NCBI RefSeq assembly: GCF_039954625.1
Contig: NZ_CP157199.1
Location: 3,224,001-3,288,000, forward strand
Reading direction: 5' to 3'
DNA length: 64,000 nt
From: Pontimicrobium sp. SW4
GTDB taxonomy: Bacteria; Bacteroidota; Bacteroidia; Flavobacteriales; Flavobacteriaceae
Under the pieces are notes generated by a model. The model made no database searches. It was not told the origin of the DNA and was given only the letters and a program-made list of their open reading frames with translations. Both the position numbers and the translations under genes were made by a program. Of this stretch, positions 17,531 through 25,642 are shown one piece after another; position 1 is the stretch's first letter, and every line of letters begins with the position of its first letter.

Positions 17531-18529
17531 TTAATCCAACCTCTCAGTCAGTTTCTTAAACTCTTTTTTGGCATCTTTACCTTCATATAAAATGGCATAT
17601 ACCGCATTAATTATTGGTAGTTTAGTTTTCTTTTTGTTTTTTTCATTTAGTAAATGTGCACTTTTAGTCGCATAATAACCCTCAGCCACCATACTCATTT
17701 CCATCATAGCAGATTTTACGGTATAACCCTTACCGATCATGTTTCCAAACATGCGGTTTCTAGAAAATACAGAGTAACCAGTTACTAATAAATCGCCTAA
17801 ATAAGCAGAGTTATTAATATTACGTTTCATTTTATGCATCTTCTTAATGAACCGCTTCATTTCACGAATGGCATTACTCATTAATACGCTCTGGAAGTTG
17901 TCGCCATAACCCAACCCATGTGCAATTCCAGCTGCAATGGCGTAAATATTCTTGAGCATCACAGCGTACTCAGTACCAATAATATCGTCGCTAATTTTGG
18001 TTTTAATATAGTCGCTGCTTAACGCATCTGCAATGGCTTGCGCTTTTGTAGCATCGGCACATGAAATGGTTAAGTACGACAAGCGCTCTAAAGCCACTTC
18101 TTCGGCATGACAAGGCCCAGCAATGACACCTATATTTTCGAATGGAATGTTATAAAACTCATGAAAATGTTCACCAACCAACAAACCAGATTCTGGAATA
18201 ATACCTTTTACAGCCGATACTATGGTTTTATTAGAGACATCAACCGTTAGTTTTTCAAGCTCATTATGCACAAATGCCGAAGGGATTACAAAAATAAGTA
18301 CATCAGCATAAGTAGCTGTTTCGTTAATGTCGTTACTAAGTTTTAATTGTGATAAATTAAACTCGACCGAGCTTAAATAACTTGGGTTGTGCTGGTGCGT
18401 TTTTATATAGTCTATGGCTTGTTTGTTGCGCATATACCAGCCAACTTCATTTAAATTTTCGCATAGCATTTTTACAATAGCAGTAGCCCAACTTCCGCCT
18501 CCAAAAACCGCATACTTTAAATCTGACAT
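17531..18529 (-). CDS. gpsA: NAD(P)H-dependent glycerol-3-phosphate dehydrogenase
   Basis: Reduces dihydroxyacetone phosphate to sn-glycerol-3-phosphate for phospholipid synthesis. The Rossmann motif (VFGGGSWATAIVKML) is at the N-terminus, followed by the family blocks IPSAFVHNEL, VSAVKGI, GPCHAEEVALE and the substrate-site LKNIYAIAAGIAHGLGYGDN. Length about 332 residues is normal. Two ATGs are in tandem (18532 and 18529); either could be used. It forms a single-gene minus-strand unit. Confidence 0.96.
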   Translation of the reverse strand: MSDLKYAVFGGGSWATAIVKMLCENLNEVGWYMRNKQAIDYIKTHQHNPSYLSSVEFNLSQLKLSNDINETATYADVLIFVIPSAFVHNELEKLTVDVSNKTIVSAVKGIIPESGLLVGEHFHEFYNIPFENIGVIAGPCHAEEVALERLSYLTISCADATKAQAIADALSSDYIKTKISDDIIGTEYAVMLKNIYAIAAGIAHGLGYGDNFQSVLMSNAIREMKRFIKKMHKMKRNINNSAYLGDLLVTGYSVFSRNRMFGNMIGKGYTVKSAMMEMSMVAEGYYATKSAHLLNEKNKKKTKLPIINAVYAILYEGKDAKKEFKKLTERLD

Positions 18530-18661
18530 CACTAATAATTAGAATTCATGGTTTCAAAAATACATAAAATATAGTGCTTCATTTTTTGCTGACAATCAAA
18601 GAGTTATGATTTTGGCACGTAATTTGAAAAGCTCTAAGTATAAATGTTAAAAGAAAAGCTT

Positions 18662-19585
18662 ATGAAGACTTTAAAACTACTTTCAGGATTTGCTCTAGTA
18701 GCACTATTATTTACTTCTTGTTATACAGAAGTTATTGTTGATGACGAACCATCAATATCTTTAAATCAGTTATTAAATACTCATGAGTTATGGTATGTAG
18801 ATATTAATAAAACAATTGGAACTGGTGAAACTACGTTTTTACAAATTGCATTTACAATCTCTTTTAAAAACGGTACGCTTTACGCAAACAATAACTTAGT
18901 TGGTATTGGAAGCAAAGGAAATGGTTTTGGCATTCCAGTAGGAAGCTATGGTACTTATGATATGATTTTAGATATATATCATGATATTGATGGATTTAAC
19001 ACCTTTGATGTGTATCAAATTGATTCTAATACCATCGAATTGTATAACCCAAACAACGACACCTCATATTTTTTAAACGGTTACCAACGTAGTAACTTCG
19101 ACTATGATTTTGTGTTCTACGATAATATTCATTATTTCTTACAAGAATATGAAGCTTGGGAAAAAACATATACAAGTGATGTAGGTGCATTAAACGAGTT
19201 TGATTACGAAAACTATTTACAGTTTTTATCTGGTGGCGATGATTCAGATTTTAGAAGTTCGCAAGATGAAAATGTAAGCAATGTTGCTAATATTTACTGG
19301 GATTATTCTGGGAAATACGGAGTACATGATGTTGCGAATAATAACTACTTAAAAACTTTAACATTAGATTACGATTATTTTGACAATGAATATTTTGAAT
19401 TAAACGTTCTTAATGATGCGCAAATAGAATTATATCATCCTACATCTGGAACCTATTACGAATTTGAAGGAAGAGGATATATAGAATATATGAGAACAAC
19501 AGATACTAAAACATCTAAATCTCAAAAAAAGCGTAAACAAAAAACAGAAAAGAAAGATAACCCACGGGTTAACACAAGAAGCTAG
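18662..19585 (+). CDS. Flavobacterial lipoprotein of unknown function
   Basis: A 307-residue lipoprotein with lipobox LLFTSC (Cys20). It is rich in aromatic and acidic residues with a repeated pattern (TIELYNPNNDTSYFLNGY and IELYHPTSGTYYEFEGRGY), suggesting an internally duplicated beta-sandwich. The last 30 residues are basic and low-complexity. I recall such proteins being labelled nicotinic acid mononucleotide adenylyltransferase in databases; nothing in the sequence supports that, and the true nadD is at 21311. ATG 18662 is chosen over 18644 because it gives a normal signal. A strong terminator follows. Confidence 0.85.
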   Translation: MKTLKLLSGFALVALLFTSCYTEVIVDDEPSISLNQLLNTHELWYVDINKTIGTGETTFLQIAFTISFKNGTLYANNNLVGIGSKGNGFGIPVGSYGTYDMILDIYHDIDGFNTFDVYQIDSNTIELYNPNNDTSYFLNGYQRSNFDYDFVFYDNIHYFLQEYEAWEKTYTSDVGALNEFDYENYLQFLSGGDDSDFRSSQDENVSNVANIYWDYSGKYGVHDVANNNYLKTLTLDYDYFDNEYFELNVLNDAQIELYHPTSGTYYEFEGRGYIEYMRTTDTKTSKSQKKRKQKTEKKDNPRVNTRS

Positions 19586-19610
19586 AATTTTGGTTGGTTA
19601 TTTTAGTTTT

Positions 19611-19652
19611 GAAACTGCTTAGAATTTATATTTCTAAGCAGTTTCTCTTTTT
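19611..19652 (+). terminator. Strong intrinsic terminator
   Basis: A 14-bp perfect stem (GAAACTGCTTAGAA with TTCTAAGCAGTTTC), 7-base loop, then CTCTTTTT. It ends the lipoprotein transcript. Confidence 0.9.
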
Positions 19653-19778
19653 ATAGTGACTATAAATAAACTGTTGTGTCTAAAACAGTACATAGAGTTA
19701 TTAACAATAATTGGAGTTACAATAACATTTTAAGAACTTTATGAGATATTATTTAATAACCTTAAAACAAACAAAATA

Positions 19779-20264
19779 ATGGGAATATTTTCATTTATTA
19801 AAAATGCAGGAGCAAAAGTTTTTGGAATTGGTAAAACTGATGCTGAAGAGGCTGCTGAAGCATTAGAAGCAAAAAGAAAGGCAGAAGCAGCGGCAGCGGA
19901 GCACATGATGCAAACCGTAAAAGATTTGCAATTAGAAGTTGAAAACTTAGAGATTCACATTGAAGGAGAAAATGCAAGAATTAGAGGTGCAGCTTTTGAT
20001 CAAGCAACAAAAGAAAAAGTGGTATTGGTTGTTGGAAATTCTAACGGAATTGCAACTGTAAACGACCAAATGACAGTTGAGCATGTAGAACCAGAAGCTC
20101 AATTTCATACGGTTGTTAGTGGTGATACCTTAGGGAAAATAGCCAAGAAATTTTATGGAAACGCGATGAAGTATCCTGTAATTTTTGAAGCGAACAAGCC
20201 AATGCTTAAAGATCCAGATTTAATTTACCCAGGTCAAGTATTGCGTATTCCAGCCTTAGACTAA
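19779..20264 (+). CDS. BON-LysM domain protein
   Basis: A 161-residue protein of the YgaU/LysM type. An N-terminal segment (MGIFSFIKNAGAKVFGIGK) and an alanine/glutamate-rich helix lead into a BON domain at about 48-105 and a LysM domain at about 110-159 (HTVVSGDTLGKIAKKFYGNA...PGQVLRIP). There is no classical signal peptide. In E. coli the homologue binds potassium and responds to osmotic stress; whether this holds here is untested. It is a single-gene unit ended by the terminator at 20286. Confidence 0.93.
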   Translation: MGIFSFIKNAGAKVFGIGKTDAEEAAEALEAKRKAEAAAAEHMMQTVKDLQLEVENLEIHIEGENARIRGAAFDQATKEKVVLVVGNSNGIATVNDQMTVEHVEPEAQFHTVVSGDTLGKIAKKFYGNAMKYPVIFEANKPMLKDPDLIYPGQVLRIPALD

Positions 20265-20285
20265 ATCTATCAATTTATATATAAA

Positions 20286-20317
20286 GAAAAACCCAGACCT
20301 GAAGGTCTGGGTTTTTT
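20286..20317. terminator. Bidirectional terminator overlapping the marR stop
   Basis: AAAACCCAGACCT/AGGTCTGGGTTTTTT with loop GA. It terminates the LysM gene on the plus strand; its right end includes the stop codon of the MarR-family gene on the minus strand. Confidence 0.9.
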
Positions 20318-20921
20318 ATATTTTTTCTTCAAATTCAGGACAATCTATTCTAATATCCGAGTTTATTAATTCTTTTTCCAATAAATTACAATAGTCTTTT
20401 TGCATGCGCATATTGTAAAATTTACATCCAAAACAAGTACGCTGTACGGTTAATATCTCTGTTTTATGTAACTTATAAATTAATGTGCTTAGGGTTTTAA
20501 ATAAATCATCTAAATTTTCAGTTGCAAAGGTGTTTATTTGTTGTTGTAATGGATTTGCAAAACTCTCGGTTTGAGAGACTATTTGTTTGCCAGATTTAGA
20601 TAAAAGTATAGAATAACTTCTACTATCATGTTGCGAAAAATCTTTAATGATAAACTCTTTTTTATGTAATACACGAATAGCATCACTAATAGTAGGCTTT
20701 GTAAGGTTAAACTCTTTTGCCAAATGGCTAACATTACAGAGCTCAGTTTTGTGGTAAGCAATAAAAATTAGTATTTGAATTTGAATAGGGCTTAAGCCAA
20801 ACTGTTTTGCTTTATCCCATAATAGTACTCTAAATACTTCTGAAATGCGCTCAAGACCAGCGACAATTTTACTGGAAATATTCTTGTTTTGATACTCTGG
20901 ATTAAAAACATTTTTGCTCAT
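20316..20921 (-). CDS. MarR-family regulator with a four-cysteine C-terminal tail
   Basis: Winged-helix repressor of 201 residues. The HTH is in VSHLAKEFNLTKPTISDAIRVL and the wing in DFSQHDSRSYSILLS. The C-terminus adds an unusual Cys cluster C163-X2-C166-X11-C178-X15-C194, which could hold zinc or an iron-sulfur cluster. I use the ATG at 20921; an in-frame ATG at 20963 would put the operator and a hairpin inside the coding region. It faces a thioredoxin-like gene upstream on the same strand and probably controls both through the palindromes at 20953 and 21253. Confidence 0.88.
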   Translation of the reverse strand: MSKNVFNPEYQNKNISSKIVAGLERISEVFRVLLWDKAKQFGLSPIQIQILIFIAYHKTELCNVSHLAKEFNLTKPTISDAIRVLHKKEFIIKDFSQHDSRSYSILLSKSGKQIVSQTESFANPLQQQINTFATENLDDLFKTLSTLIYKLHKTEILTVQRTCFGCKFYNMRMQKDYCNLLEKELINSDIRIDCPEFEEKI

Positions 20922-20951
20922 AAAAAAACCTGCCGAATTGTATCGACAGGT
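20922..20951 (-). terminator. Hairpin plus T-run just before the marR start
   Basis: On the minus strand ACCTGTCGAT pairs with ATTCGGCAGGT (8 of 9 pairs) and is followed directly by seven T and the ATG. It looks like the terminator of the thioredoxin-like gene or an attenuator in the marR leader. Confidence 0.55.
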
Positions 20952-20952
20952 A

Positions 20953-20971
20953 AAGTTAGTCATCCTAACTT
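20953..20971. promoter_or_regulatory. Palindromic operator upstream of marR
   Basis: AAGTTAGTCATCCTAACTT has 7-base perfect arms. On the minus strand it overlaps TAACTTTA, a plausible -7 box (20951-20958). The same 19-base pattern recurs at 21253. Confidence 0.7.
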
Positions 20972-20988
20972 GTTTTTAAAAATAAAAA

Positions 20989-21222
20989 TTAACCTTTTAC
21001 ATCAGCCATAGATGCACCAAAGTTAATGTGTAGTACATTTCCAGTTGGTGTTACTAATGCAGGAACAGACTTTACACCTGCTTTTTCAGCGTCTTCAATT
21101 TTAGTTCTTTCTGTACCAATATTAATAATTTCAACATTGTTAGATCCAACTAAATCGATAATGTCATGTTCTGCACTTACACATACAGGGCATCCAGCGT
21201 GATAAAAAATAGACTTACTCAT
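20989..21222 (-). CDS. Thioredoxin-like small redox protein
   Basis: A 77-residue thioredoxin/glutaredoxin-fold protein with active-site motif C11-P-V-C14 and the cis-proline segment SVPALVTPTG. It is shorter than thioredoxin and lacks a signal, so it acts in the cytoplasm. The upstream palindrome shared with the adjacent MarR-family gene indicates redox-linked control. Substrate unknown. Confidence 0.88.
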   Translation of the reverse strand: MSKSIFYHAGCPVCVSAEHDIIDLVGSNNVEIINIGTERTKIEDAEKAGVKSVPALVTPTGNVLHINFGASMADVKG

Positions 21223-21252
21223 AGTTTTATATTTAAAAGTTTGATATAAATA

Positions 21253-21271
21253 TAGTAAGGAATCCTAACTA
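21253..21271. promoter_or_regulatory. Second copy of the MarR-type operator, before the thioredoxin-like gene
   Basis: TAGTAAGGAATCCTAACTA, 8 of 9 pairs symmetric, same length and centre spacing as 20953. It lies just upstream of TATATTTA (minus strand, 21247-21254), a likely -7 box, so a bound repressor would block the promoter. Confidence 0.7.
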
Positions 21272-21310
21272 ATTAAAATAAAAACAATAATATTTAAGTT
21301 TTTAACAATT

Positions 21311-21889
21311 TTATTTATAGAAATTCATTTCGTCAAGGTATTGCCAAACGTGTTCTGGCAACATAGGCTTGACGTTTTTTCCAGCTTTAATAGATTTTCT
21401 TATAAAGGTTGAAGATAACTCCATAATTGGCGCATCAACTTTTACAATATTTGGATGCTCTTCAAATTGGTGGTTTACTTTACCCTCCGAGATTCTTGGG
21501 TACACATAAATACTATGCCTTGCTAAAATTACCTCGTAGTTTTTCCATTTATGAAAACTTTTTAAATTATCCTCTCCCATAATGAGTGCAAATACATTTT
21601 CGGGATATTTTTCTTCTAAATAACTTAATGTGTTTACTGTGTAATTTGGCTGAGGTAGTCCAAACTCAATGTTACTTTCTTTTAATTTTGGATAATCTTT
21701 TGTGGCAAGATATACCATCTCTAGACGTTGATAGTCATCAAGCAAGGAGTTTTTCTTTTTAAAAGGACTATGTGGTGTTACTACAAACCATACTTGGTCA
21801 AGGTCACTATATTCAGCCAAATGATTGGCGATGGTTAAATGACCAACATGAATAGGATTAAACGTGCCAAAATAAAGACCAACTTTCAT
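21311..21889 (-). CDS. nadD: Nicotinate-nucleotide adenylyltransferase
   Basis: Adenylates nicotinate mononucleotide in NAD synthesis. The nucleotidyltransferase motif GTFNPIHVGHL is at residues 8-18 and the C-terminal ISSTFIRKSI-type motif appears as LSSTFIRKSI. Length 192 residues is normal. It starts four bases after the gmk stop, so it is the last gene of the yicC-gmk-nadD operon. Confidence 0.96.
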   Translation of the reverse strand: MKVGLYFGTFNPIHVGHLTIANHLAEYSDLDQVWFVVTPHSPFKKKNSLLDDYQRLEMVYLATKDYPKLKESNIEFGLPQPNYTVNTLSYLEEKYPENVFALIMGEDNLKSFHKWKNYEVILARHSIYVYPRISEGKVNHQFEEHPNIVKVDAPIMELSSTFIRKSIKAGKNVKPMLPEHVWQYLDEMNFYK

Positions 21890-21892
21890 TTT

Positions 21893-22471
21893 TCAAGTAT
21901 TTGGATTTATAAAATTGTTTACCAAAGTATAAGCTTCATCTAAAGCTTTGTCTAAAGAATCATTTTCTATAATCACATCAAAAAGAGGAGCAGTTGCTAA
22001 CTCAGCAGAGGCTTTTGCAACACGCATATTTATTTTGTCTTCACTTTCTGTTTTACGTTTTTTAAGGCGTATTTTAAGTTCATCGATACTTGGTGGTTTT
22101 ACGAAAATTGCTAATGTCTGCTCTGGAAATTTTCTTTTTATACGTAATCCTCCAGACACATCAATATCGAAAATAACATGCTTCCCCATTGCCCAAATAC
22201 GCTCAACTTCAGTTTTTAAAGTGCCATAAAAATTATCACGATAGACTTCTTCCCACTCTAAAAATTCATCCTTTTTAATTTTAGAAATAAATTCTTTTGC
22301 TGATAGAAAATAGTAATCTTTTCCGTTGATTTCTTCTCCTCTTTTATCTCTAGAAGTTGCAGAAATAGAAAACTCTAAATTAAGTTCTGGCTGTTTTAAC
22401 AAATGTCGTACAATAGTTGTTTTACCAGATCCTGAAGGTGCTGAGAATACAATTAGTTTACCCTTACTCAT
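21893..22471 (-). CDS. gmk: Guanylate kinase
   Basis: Phosphorylates GMP to GDP. The P-loop APSGSGKTT is at residues 10-18, followed by the GMP-binding region SRDKRGEEINGKDYYFLS. Length 192 is normal. It overlaps neither neighbour but is spaced by 2-4 bases from both, so the three genes are translated as a unit. yicC-gmk is a common pair across bacteria. Confidence 0.97.
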   Translation of the reverse strand: MSKGKLIVFSAPSGSGKTTIVRHLLKQPELNLEFSISATSRDKRGEEINGKDYYFLSAKEFISKIKKDEFLEWEEVYRDNFYGTLKTEVERIWAMGKHVIFDIDVSGGLRIKRKFPEQTLAIFVKPPSIDELKIRLKKRKTESEDKINMRVAKASAELATAPLFDVIIENDSLDKALDEAYTLVNNFINPNT

Positions 22472-22473
22472 AA

Positions 22474-23331
22474 TTAAAGTACATTTAATAATTGTTCTTT
22501 AATTTTTTCTAATTCATCCTTCATCTGTACTACTAATTTTTGCATAGGCGCATAATTAGCCTTAGAACCAATAGTATTAATCTCTCTACCTATTTCTTGA
22601 CCAATAAACCCAAGCTTTTTTCCATTGGAATCAGCTGAGTTTAGTGACTTGACAAAGTATTCTAAATGATTATGAAGTCGTACTTTTTCTTCAGTAATAT
22701 CAAATTTTTCAATATAGTAAACGAGTTCTTGCTCAAACCTATTTTCGTCTACTTTTTCTTTTAGATCAGCAATCCCTTTTCTAAGTCGCTCTCTAACATT
22801 TTCGATACGTTCTGGGTCAATAGCTATTACTTGTTCAAGTAGATTATCAATGTTTTTAATTCGATCGTTAAAGTCACTTTCTAGGGCTTTTCCTTCTTGG
22901 AGTCTATAGTCCTTAATTTTTTCTAAAGTTGCTTTAATACCATCTTCAATTTGTTTCCATTCGTCAGCATCAATATCATCACGTTCGGTACTTAAAGCAT
23001 CAGGAAACCTTACAGCCATTTTTAATAATTCAGTATCATCACCATCAACAACATCCTTTAGTTGTTGCATATAGGTTTTTACAACAGGCTTATTTACTTT
23101 GCTTGTAGTTTCTTCACCAGTAATTTCTAGATATAAAGAAAAATCTATCTTACCTCTTACAAGATGCGATGCAATAAGTTTTCTAATATGTAATTCTTTT
23201 TCACGATAGACTGATGGCATACGTGTGTTCAAATCAAGGTTTTTGCTATTAAGCGATTTTATTTCTAAGGAAATTTTTTTAGTTGGAAACTGAAGTACAG
23301 ATTTTCCATAACCTGTCATTGATTGTATCAT
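22474..23331 (-). CDS. yicC: YicC family protein
   Basis: YicC proteins are endoribonuclease-like and act in RNA turnover. The N-terminal MIQSMTGYGKS motif and the C-terminal GREINTIGSKAN segment are diagnostic; 285 residues is standard. It is first in the operon with gmk and nadD. A TATCTTTG -7 box on the minus strand lies at 23352-23359. Confidence 0.95.
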   Translation of the reverse strand: MIQSMTGYGKSVLQFPTKKISLEIKSLNSKNLDLNTRMPSVYREKELHIRKLIASHLVRGKIDFSLYLEITGEETTSKVNKPVVKTYMQQLKDVVDGDDTELLKMAVRFPDALSTERDDIDADEWKQIEDGIKATLEKIKDYRLQEGKALESDFNDRIKNIDNLLEQVIAIDPERIENVRERLRKGIADLKEKVDENRFEQELVYYIEKFDITEEKVRLHNHLEYFVKSLNSADSNGKKLGFIGQEIGREINTIGSKANYAPMQKLVVQMKDELEKIKEQLLNVL

Positions 23332-23390
23332 TTGTAAAATTTAAAGTTGCACAAAGATAATTAAATCACTTAAGTAATGAAGTCATAAAA

Positions 23391-23421
23391 TTGAAACATA
23401 AAACTGTAAATATTACCTTTA
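23391..23421 (+). promoter_or_regulatory. Promoter of the thioesterase gene
   Basis: TTG at 23391, then 20 bases, then TACCTTTA (7 of 8 to TAnnTTTG). The ATG is 17 bases downstream. Confidence 0.55.
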
Positions 23422-23437
23422 TAGCAAACTAAAATAT

Positions 23438-23926
23438 ATGTATATAAAAGCATTTGATATTAGATGGAATGATTTAGATGCAAATAAGCACTTAGGAAAC
23501 TCAACTTATGTAGAATATATGAGTGATACTAGAATGAGTTTTTTAATGAGTCATGGATTAAGTTTAGATGTAATTAACAATTTTGGTTTGGGACCAATTG
23601 TGATGTATGAACATGTGTATTATTTTAAAGAAATTGAACTAGATGATAAGATAAAAGTAAGTTTAGAAGTTTCGGGAATGAGTGAGGATGGACGCTTTAT
23701 AAAAATGGAGCATAATTTTTATAATGAATTAGGGAAAAACCTAGCCAATGCCGAAATGTTGTTTTCATGGATGGATTTAGAAACACGAAGATTTGGAAGA
23801 ATATCAAACGAATTCTTGCAAAAAATAGAAGGTTTCCCAAGAACTAAAAACTTTAAAATTCTGACAAAAGAAGACACTAAAAACTTAATTAAAAAACCTA
23901 TTGACCTCCCTGACAGCGTGTTGTAA
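23438..23926 (+). CDS. Acyl-CoA thioesterase, hotdog fold (YbgC/FadM type)
   Basis: Hydrolyses acyl-CoA thioesters. The motif RWNDLDANKHLGNSTYVEYM holds the catalytic Asp and the family fingerprint near residues 9-28. 162 residues is slightly longer than YbgC. Chain-length preference cannot be read from sequence. Single-gene unit. Confidence 0.92.
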   Translation: MYIKAFDIRWNDLDANKHLGNSTYVEYMSDTRMSFLMSHGLSLDVINNFGLGPIVMYEHVYYFKEIELDDKIKVSLEVSGMSEDGRFIKMEHNFYNELGKNLANAEMLFSWMDLETRRFGRISNEFLQKIEGFPRTKNFKILTKEDTKNLIKKPIDLPDSVL

Positions 23927-23978
23927 AAGATTTTTTACTAACTTAATACCATAAAACACTAACTAAACAAATAATATT

Positions 23979-24422
23979 ATGGAAGAATTTGATGTTAATT
24001 GGATTGCCCTAATTGTAGCAGCAATTATACCTTTAGTAACAGGATTTACTTGGTATCATCCTAAAGTTTTTGGAACTGCATGGATGAAAGAATCTGGCAT
24101 GACTGAAGAAAAAGCTAAAAACATGAATCCTGGAAAAACCTATGGATTAGCAGTGGTTTTTGCATTTATAGCAGGATTTTTTCTTTGGACTCAAGTAATG
24201 ACAGGCGGAGGCCCAGGAATGCCTCATGGACCTGAAGGTGAGTTTATGACCTTTAAGCATGGAGCTTTTCATGGAGTTTTAGTTGCTGTAATGGTAGTGT
24301 TACCTGTATTTGCAACAAATGCCTTGTTCGAAATGAAATCGGCTAAGTACGTACTAATTAATGTAGGGTATTGGGTTTTAACTTTTGCGTTAATGGGAGG
24401 ATTGCTTAACGCTTGGGCTTAA
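23979..24422 (+). CDS. DUF1761 membrane protein
   Basis: A 147-residue four-helix integral membrane protein. The start (WIALIVAAIIPLVTGFTWYHPKVFGTAWMKE) is the DUF1761 signature; a Gly/Pro-rich loop (MTGGGPGMPHGPEGEFMT) separates helices two and three. No function is known for the family. It is transcribed alone and ends in a terminator. Confidence 0.9.
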   Translation: MEEFDVNWIALIVAAIIPLVTGFTWYHPKVFGTAWMKESGMTEEKAKNMNPGKTYGLAVVFAFIAGFFLWTQVMTGGGPGMPHGPEGEFMTFKHGAFHGVLVAVMVVLPVFATNALFEMKSAKYVLINVGYWVLTFALMGGLLNAWA

Positions 24423-24441
24423 AAGGAAGTAGAATATTAAA

Positions 24442-25605
24442 TTAAGAGGCTTTTATAGCCTCTTTTTTTGTTTTAAAAGGTGTATGCTGCCTAAACTCCT
24501 TTATTTTTACTCTTTTAATTAGTAGCTTAATAATTGCATTAATGAATGGTTTTTTATGTTTTATATAACAGGTTAAATCTGTTGGAATAGCGCCTATGGT
24601 TGTTTTTATTTCAGAAGCTGTTCGTCCAAAATTAATATGAGACACACGTTTTTCAATACCAATTCGTACATAATCATTTAAAATTCTTGGGTAAATAGCG
24701 TGTTCTCTATTTAAGCTATAATTCAAACCAATAAAATGAGCATCTAAATGATTATTATTTGCTAAGGCAGAAAGGAAGCCTACTAATTCGTTTTTAAAAA
24801 AATAAGCCTTTACTATAAAATCATCATGATATCTCTCTCGTAAATGTATATAGGTATCTAAATTTAAAACTTGTGCATTAAAATTGGCATTAGCAATAGT
24901 ATTTTCATATAGCGATTGAAGCTGGTCTTTATAAATTGCAAAATCTTCCTCAGTAAATAAACGTGCGGTTAAAGAACTACTAGATGTATCAGCTTTATTA
25001 ACTTTTACTCGATATTTAGACTTTAAATTGTTTTTATAATCATCAAAGTTTTTCCAGTCATTGTCAAGTTTCAAAATTAAATTTGGTTCAATGCGCATTG
25101 CAGTAAAGCCAAAATCTTCAAAATAACATGTTAAAGGTAAAGAGTCTTTTAAAAAATCTTTTAAGACAATTGCATGAAGGGGTTTAATGCTTCTTGCAAT
25201 TGAATTTATTTCAGTTGCGATAACATCTATGATTTTAATTTTATCGGTTTCATTTTTTAGATAAAGACCATGTTCACCACTTAAAAAAATGTTTCCATTT
25301 GTCATAATTTTCATAGAATTATTACAGAATAGCCTATGAAATATCTTTTTTAACCAACTAGCTAATTTTATATTTTTTAAAATGACGTCTACACTTAACT
25401 CAATGGTTTGAATTAGAGCTAAAGCAATGGCATTGTCATTCTTCTCTACAACAATGTATTTGAAATCTATGTTTGGGTTAGAGACTTCGAACGAATTAAG
25501 AAATTCTGGACTAAAATAGACATTACTGGTACATCCAAGTTCTCCCCATTGTTTAGAAGAAATTGCACTTACAGTATTATAGGTAACTACTTTAAAATGA
25601 TTCAT
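24442..25605 (-). CDS. GNAT-fold acyltransferase-like protein
   Basis: A 387-residue soluble protein whose C-terminal half (about 200-340) has the FemAB/BioF2-like acetyltransferase pattern (NNLKSKYRVKVNKA, then VGFLSALANNNHLDAHFIGLNY). The N-terminal half is a degenerate second GNAT fold, as in FemAB-type proteins. Substrate unknown; related proteins work in peptidoglycan or exopolysaccharide synthesis. A basic C-terminal tail (KTKKEAIKAS) is partly shaped by the terminator it overlaps. Confidence 0.78.
   Translation of the reverse strand: MNHFKVVTYNTVSAISSKQWGELGCTSNVYFSPEFLNSFEVSNPNIDFKYIVVEKNDNAIALALIQTIELSVDVILKNIKLASWLKKIFHRLFCNNSMKIMTNGNIFLSGEHGLYLKNETDKIKIIDVIATEINSIARSIKPLHAIVLKDFLKDSLPLTCYFEDFGFTAMRIEPNLILKLDNDWKNFDDYKNNLKSKYRVKVNKADTSSSSLTARLFTEEDFAIYKDQLQSLYENTIANANFNAQVLNLDTYIHLRERYHDDFIVKAYFFKNELVGFLSALANNNHLDAHFIGLNYSLNREHAIYPRILNDYVRIGIEKRVSHINFGRTASEIKTTIGAIPTDLTCYIKHKKPFINAIIKLLIKRVKIKEFRQHTPFKTKKEAIKAS
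24444..24469 (+). terminator. Terminator embedded in the 3' end of the opposite gene
   Basis: AGAGGC, 7-base loop, GCCTCT, then eight T. The stem also encodes the last residues (E-A-I-K-A-S) of the minus-strand gene ending at 24442. Confidence 0.85.
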
Positions 25606-25642
25606 CGTAGTATTAGTCTCAACTTTTTTAATTCCCTACAAA

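Noticed and set aside
20921..20963. Longer MarR start at 20963
   Set aside because: It would place the palindrome and hairpin in coding sequence and adds no homologous residues.
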